A stretch of 64,000 bases of DNA from Niallia circulans (GTDB lineage Bacteria; Bacillota; Bacilli; Bacillales; Cytobacillaceae): assembly GCF_003726095.1 (NCBI RefSeq), contig NZ_CP026031.1, positions 806,001 through 870,000 on the forward strand, in the 5' to 3' direction. How positions within the stretch are numbered: position 1 is the first letter of the stretch; every line of letters starts with the position of its first letter. Under the pieces are notes generated by a model that saw only the letters and a program-made list of their open reading frames with translations, did no database searches and was not told the origin of the DNA. Positions 60,405 to 64,000 of this stretch are shown here, one piece after another. Position numbers and translations under genes: made by a program.

Positions 60405-60411
60405 AGGAAGA

Positions 60412-60675
60412 TTATCTTTCACAAGCAATTCCGTCTTTATCACGGTCCATTTTTTTGTTTGCGTTATATAAGGCTTTAGATACATACGGTTTGTACTTTG
60501 TTTTTCCACCCTTATTTTTGGTGCTTTTGGATTTAGCAACGCCACCCTTATAATCTTTGTTTAGGGCTGTACAATTTTTATACGTTTTAACCTTCGTTTT
60601 TGCTTCAGCACTTGAATGTGGCATAAAACTGACCATAAGAACAATTGTTAAAAGAATAGATAGAATACGTTTCAA
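60412..60675 (-). CDS. Secreted excalibur calcium-binding domain protein
   Basis: This 87-residue exported protein has a signal peptide (MKRILSILLTIVLMVSFMPHSSAEA) with likely cleavage after AEA. The excalibur domain follows, beginning YKNCTALNKDYKGGVAKS and ending in DRDKDGIACER, an EF-hand-like DxDxDG loop flanked by two cysteines. Such domains bind calcium and usually occur at the cell surface or on secreted nucleases; here it stands alone. The start is TTG at 60675 behind AAAAGGAG. It is inserted between cotE and mutS. Confidence 0.88.
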   Translation of the reverse strand: MKRILSILLTIVLMVSFMPHSSAEAKTKVKTYKNCTALNKDYKGGVAKSKSTKNKGGKTKYKPYVSKALYNANKKMDRDKDGIACER

Positions 60676-60747
60676 GATAATTGCTCCTTTTCCTAAAATT
60701 AACTTTTATTGCAAGCTAAATTATAAAAGATTTGCTCGCGAATTACT

Positions 60748-60771
60748 AGTATTATTTTTAAAAATAATACT
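60748..60771. promoter_or_regulatory. Perfect 24-bp AT-rich palindrome between excalibur gene and mutS
   Basis: AGTATTATTTTT is followed directly by its exact reverse complement. It lies about 75 bp upstream of the excalibur start on the minus strand and 170 bp before mutS. It could be a regulator site or a weak bidirectional hairpin. Confidence 0.35.
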
Positions 60772-60894
60772 GGAATGGAGCACAATGGAATGAACTAGTT
60801 ATCACATCTAACTTCATACAAAAAAGCAAGTGTTTTTTCAGAGATATTCATAGTCTTTTCCCAATACCACCCACTGAAATATTCTATTTCTTTA

Positions 60895-60903
60895 TGTTAT
60901 AAT
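60895..60903 (+). promoter_or_regulatory. Extended -10 promoter of mutS
   Basis: TGTTATAAT is a perfect TGn-TATAAT element; CTGAAA at 60874-60879 gives a weak -35 at 18 bp. It lies 40 bp before the mutS start. Confidence 0.55.
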
Positions 60904-60942
60904 GGGAGAATAATAGATTTGGACAGGATTTTGGAGGAAGTT

Positions 60943-63561
60943 ATGACAACATATACGCCCATGATACAACAATACTTACAAGTGAAGGCAGATTATCAGG
61001 ATGCCTTTTTATTTTTTCGTTTAGGAGACTTTTATGAAATGTTCTTTGATGACGCCATCAAAGCATCACAGGAGCTTGAAATCACTTTAACAAGCAGAGA
61101 AGGCGGAGGAGCAGAGCGAATTCCCATGTGCGGTGTTCCGCATCATTCTGCTGCCAACTATATTGAACAGCTAGTCGAACGCGGCTATAAAGTGGCTATT
61201 TGTGAACAAACAGAAGACCCGAAACAAGCAAAGGGAGTTGTGAAAAGAGAGGTCGTTCAGCTGATTACCCCTGGAACGATGATGGAAGGAAAGAACCTTT
61301 CCGATAAAGAAAATAACTATATTGCCACTATCTCTTTATTTGCAGAAGAGCAATTTGGCTTTGCTTATAGCGATTTATCGACAGGGGAAAGCAAAGCAAC
61401 TCTTCTTAAGGGAATAGACTCTTTATTAAATGAACTATCCTTATCGGGAGCAAAAGAAGTAGTAATTTCTGACGATTTCTCGAAAGAGTATCAGAAACGG
61501 TTACAGGAAAGAGGTACGTTAACTCTTTCGATTGAAAATGAGCTGGATGAAAAAGATGTGCATCTGCCATTATTGCAAGGTATTCAAGAACAGCAGTTAA
61601 GAAATACGGTTGTCCGCTTGTTTAATTATCTATATCGCACACAAAAGAGAAGCTTGGATCACTTACAACCGGTTTCGATCTATGTGATTGATCAATTTAT
61701 GAAGATTGATTATTTTTCTAAGCGGAACTTAGAATTAACGGAAACGATTCGCTCAAAAGGAAAAAAAGGATCACTTCTTTGGTTATTGGATGAAACGAAA
61801 ACCGCGATGGGCGGACGACTTTTAAAACAGTGGATTGATCGTCCACTCTTAAATAAGGAAGAGATTAAATATCGCCAAAATCTCGTCGAGACGATGATCG
61901 GACATTACTTTGAACGCCAAGATTTGCGGGAAAAATTAAAAGAAGTATATGATTTAGAACGTTTAGCAGGACGAGTTGCTTTTGGAAATGTTAATGCGAG
62001 AGATCTTGTCCAGCTAAAAAAATCGTTACAACAAGTACCGATTATTCAGCAAATTGTTGCATTGTTTGGTTCAAAGGAAGCTATAAAATTGGCTGAAGAC
62101 CTAGATCCTTGTGAAGATATCACTGATTTACTGGAGCGAGCTATTGTTGAAAATCCACCGTTGTCTATTAAAGAAGGAAATATTATTTTAGACGGCTACC
62201 ATCCTGAATTAGACAGTTACCGCGATGCAAGTCGAAACGGCAAAACATGGATTGCTCAGCTAGAAAGAGAAGAACGGGAAAAAACAGGCATTAAATCGCT
62301 GAAAATCGGCTATAATCGTGTATTCGGCTACTATATAGAAGTAACAAGAGCAAACGTCCATCTTTTACAAGAAGGACAGTATGAGCGTAAACAAACCCTT
62401 GCTAATGCGGAGCGTTATATCACGCCAGAATTAAAAGAAAAAGAAAGTCTAATTCTGCAAGCTGAAGAAAAAATGGTTGAATTAGAATACGAGATTTTTA
62501 CAACCATCCGGGAGACCATTAAAGAGTATATTCCACGCTTACAAAACCTTGCAAAAACTGTAAGCACACTAGATGTGCTCCAATGTTTCGCAACAGTAAG
62601 TGAGGACCGCCGCTATGTGAAGCCTGTCTTTTCAAATGATCGTACGCTCTCTGTCAAAAATGGCCGACACCCTGTAGTAGAAAAGGTAATGAACGCGCAA
62701 AGCTATGTAGCAAATGACTGCACCATGCATAAAGATAGAGAATTGCTGTTAATTACTGGACCAAATATGTCTGGTAAAAGTACGTATATGCGCCAAATTG
62801 CCTTAACAAGCATTTTAGCGCAAATCGGCTGCTTTGTACCAGCAGATGATGCAGTGCTGCCGTTATTTGACCAAGTATTTACGAGAATAGGAGCGGCAGA
62901 TGATCTTATTTCTGGCCAAAGTACGTTTATGGTGGAGATGCTGGAAGCAAGAAACGCACTCCTGCATGCTACTAATAATAGTTTAATTTTATTCGATGAA
63001 ATTGGTCGGGGCACAAGCACATATGATGGAATGGCACTGGCCCAAGCGATTATCGAGTACATTCATCATGAAGTTGGCGCAAAGACTTTATTCTCTACTC
63101 ACTATCATGAGCTGACTGTGCTTGCAGACGAACTTCCATCATTAAGCAATGTTCACGTCAGTGCAATGGAGCAAAACGGAAAAGTTGTTTTCCTGCATAA
63201 AATAAAAGAGGGCGCAGCAGACAAGAGTTACGGGATTCACGTTGCACAGCTTGCTGAATTGCCAGAAGCATTGATTGAACGAGCACAAGAGCTATTAACA
63301 AGCCTTGAGCAAAAGGATCAATTTGCTGGAGAAACAGCAGTGGCAGTAATCGAAAAACCGGTTGTGAAAGCTGAAATAGCCGAAGAAGAGGCACAATTAT
63401 CCTTCTTTGAAACAGAAGAGAAAAAACCGCAAAAGGCGATTTCTACGAAAGAAAAGCAAATCGTCAATAAACTAAAAGACTTAGATATATTAGAAATGAC
63501 GCCAATGCAGGCATTAAATACATTATATGAACTTCATAAAAAAGTCCGAAATGATCGATAA
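60943..63561 (+). CDS. mutS: DNA mismatch repair protein MutS
   Basis: This 872-residue mismatch sensor has the mismatch-contacting Phe and Glu in [15 protein letters not shown] (near residue 30), Walker [11 protein letters not shown] (near 605) and Walker [18 protein letters not shown] (near 680), with STHYHEL after it. Near the C-terminus [10 protein letters not shown] carries a QLSFF clamp-binding motif, as in B. subtilis. The ATG at 60943 ([11 protein letters not shown]) follows TTGGAGGAAG; an in-frame upstream TTG at 60919 precedes that site. mutL follows. Confidence 0.97.
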   Translation: MTTYTPMIQQYLQVKADYQDAFLFFRLGDFYEMFFDDAIKASQELEITLTSREGGGAERIPMCGVPHHSAANYIEQLVERGYKVAICEQTEDPKQAKGVVKREVVQLITPGTMMEGKNLSDKENNYIATISLFAEEQFGFAYSDLSTGESKATLLKGIDSLLNELSLSGAKEVVISDDFSKEYQKRLQERGTLTLSIENELDEKDVHLPLLQGIQEQQLRNTVVRLFNYLYRTQKRSLDHLQPVSIYVIDQFMKIDYFSKRNLELTETIRSKGKKGSLLWLLDETKTAMGGRLLKQWIDRPLLNKEEIKYRQNLVETMIGHYFERQDLREKLKEVYDLERLAGRVAFGNVNARDLVQLKKSLQQVPIIQQIVALFGSKEAIKLAEDLDPCEDITDLLERAIVENPPLSIKEGNIILDGYHPELDSYRDASRNGKTWIAQLEREEREKTGIKSLKIGYNRVFGYYIEVTRANVHLLQEGQYERKQTLANAERYITPELKEKESLILQAEEKMVELEYEIFTTIRETIKEYIPRLQNLAKTVSTLDVLQCFATVSEDRRYVKPVFSNDRTLSVKNGRHPVVEKVMNAQSYVANDCTMHKDRELLLITGPNMSGKSTYMRQIALTSILAQIGCFVPADDAVLPLFDQVFTRIGAADDLISGQSTFMVEMLEARNALLHATNNSLILFDEIGRGTSTYDGMALAQAIIEYIHHEVGAKTLFSTHYHELTVLADELPSLSNVHVSAMEQNGKVVFLHKIKEGAADKSYGIHVAQLAELPEALIERAQELLTSLEQKDQFAGETAVAVIEKPVVKAEIAEEEAQLSFFETEEKKPQKAISTKEKQIVNKLKDLDILEMTPMQALNTLYELHKKVRNDR

Positions 63562-63614
63562 AGTGGGTTAGGGTGATAGAGTGTAAAGTCAGTGGTATGA
63601 ACGCATAGAAATGG

Positions 63615-63822
63615 AAATACGTTGGGGAAAATGGTGTTCATAAGGAGAATGAAAGCCGAAAAATCGAGGAACATTGGAAAAAGTGGTGTTCATAAAGAGA
63701 GTGAAAGCCATGAAACCAAGGAACGTTGGAAAAAACGGTGTTCATAAGCAGGATGAAAGCCGAAACACCAAGAAGCGCTAGAAAAAACGGTGTTCATAGG
63801 CAAGAAGATAGCTACAAATTCG
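63615..63822 (+). repeat. Four-copy 52-bp tandem repeat between mutS and mutL
   Basis: GGTGTTCATA occurs at 63633, 63685, 63737 and 63789, exactly 52 bp apart. Around it GGAACGTTGGAAAAA before and ATGAAAGCC after recur with a few changes; the first and last copies are more diverged. No reading frame with a ribosome site was seen. It fills most of the 330-bp gap between mutS and mutL. Confidence 0.9.
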
Positions 63823-63891
63823 ACCATTTCAGCTGATACACTGCCCAACACATGAAAACAGAAAAAAGTAAGAAAGAAAAGAGGAGAAAAA

Positions 63892-64000
63892 ATGGCAAAG
63901 ATTATTCAACTGGATGATGCACTTTCGAATAAAATTGCTGCAGGTGAAGTTGTTGAGCGGCCAGCCTCTGTTGTAAAAGAATTAGTAGAAAATAGTATCG
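63892..64000 (+). CDS. mutL: DNA mismatch repair protein MutL, 3' part missing
   Basis: Only the first 36 residues are in the window: [20 protein letters not shown] then [15 protein letters not shown], the GHKL ATPase start with the IAAGEV and LVENS (ATP-binding, magnesium-ligand) motifs. GAGGAG precedes the ATG at 63892. MutL couples MutS recognition to strand removal; in Bacillus it also has an endonuclease C-terminus, which lies outside the window. Confidence 0.95.
   Translation, partial: MAKIIQLDDALSNKIAAGEVVERPASVVKELVENSI

Overview
The window is an AT-rich chromosomal segment of a spore-forming, low-GC Gram-positive bacterium of the Bacillaceae. The assignment rests on gene content and order: from rasP through proS, polC, the rimP-nusA-infB operon, rpsO, pnp, the dipicolinate and lysine genes, rnjB, spoIIIE, ymfF-ymfM, pgsA, cinA, recA, rny, spoVS, miaB, ricA, cotE, mutS and mutL it follows the Bacillus subtilis backbone almost gene for gene. 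The species cannot be named from sequence reading alone. rasP is cut by the left edge and mutL by the right edge. No rRNA, tRNA, CRISPR array, prophage or intact insertion sequence was seen.

Layout: 1-7.3 kb holds rasP (regulated intramembrane proteolysis), proS and polC. 7.3-15 kb is the translation/transcription-factor operon (rimP, nusA, rnpM, rplGA, infB, ylxP, rbfA, truB, ribC). 15-18 kb is rpsO, behind a pseudoknot-like leader, and pnp. 18-26 kb carries ylxY, mlpA, dpaA-dpaB (spore dipicolinate) and asd-dapG-dapA, which supply the dipicolinate and lysine precursor. A possible structured RNA lies between asd and dapG. 26.6-28 kb is an extra amino-acid permease. 28-34 kb is rnjB, tepA, ylzJ, a 21/42-bp tandem-repeat array and spoIIIE. 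34.3-40 kb is a GntR regulator with a palindromic candidate operator, followed by a NupNOPQ-type nucleoside ABC importer. 40-41.8 kb is an accessory patch: an IS-end relic inside a terminator, gpmA on the minus strand, and a frameshifted pseudogene. 41.8-50.9 kb is ymfF-ymfH-ymfI-ymfJ-ymfK-ymfM-pgsA-cinA-recA. 51-58 kb is rny, ymdB, spoVS, a dipeptidase, miaB and ricA. 58.2-59.4 kb is a three-gene minus-strand cluster of unrecognised small proteins beside cotE. An excalibur-domain secreted protein, mutS, a 52-bp tandem repeat and the start of mutL close the window.

The genes form several functional sets: protein-synthesis maturation (rimP to ribC), RNA decay and processing (pnp, rnjB, rny, ricA), the aspartate branch feeding dipicolinate for the spore core, sporulation DNA translocation and coat assembly (spoIIIE, spoVS, cotE), and DNA repair (recA with a LexA box, mutS, mutL). 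The least explained parts are the three-gene cluster next to cotE, the possible RNA structures before dapG and the permease, the palindromes over the rny promoter and before the GntR gene, and the two intergenic tandem-repeat arrays. Functions of core genes come from recognised family sequence. Promoters, operators and RNA structures were found by eye and are inferences.
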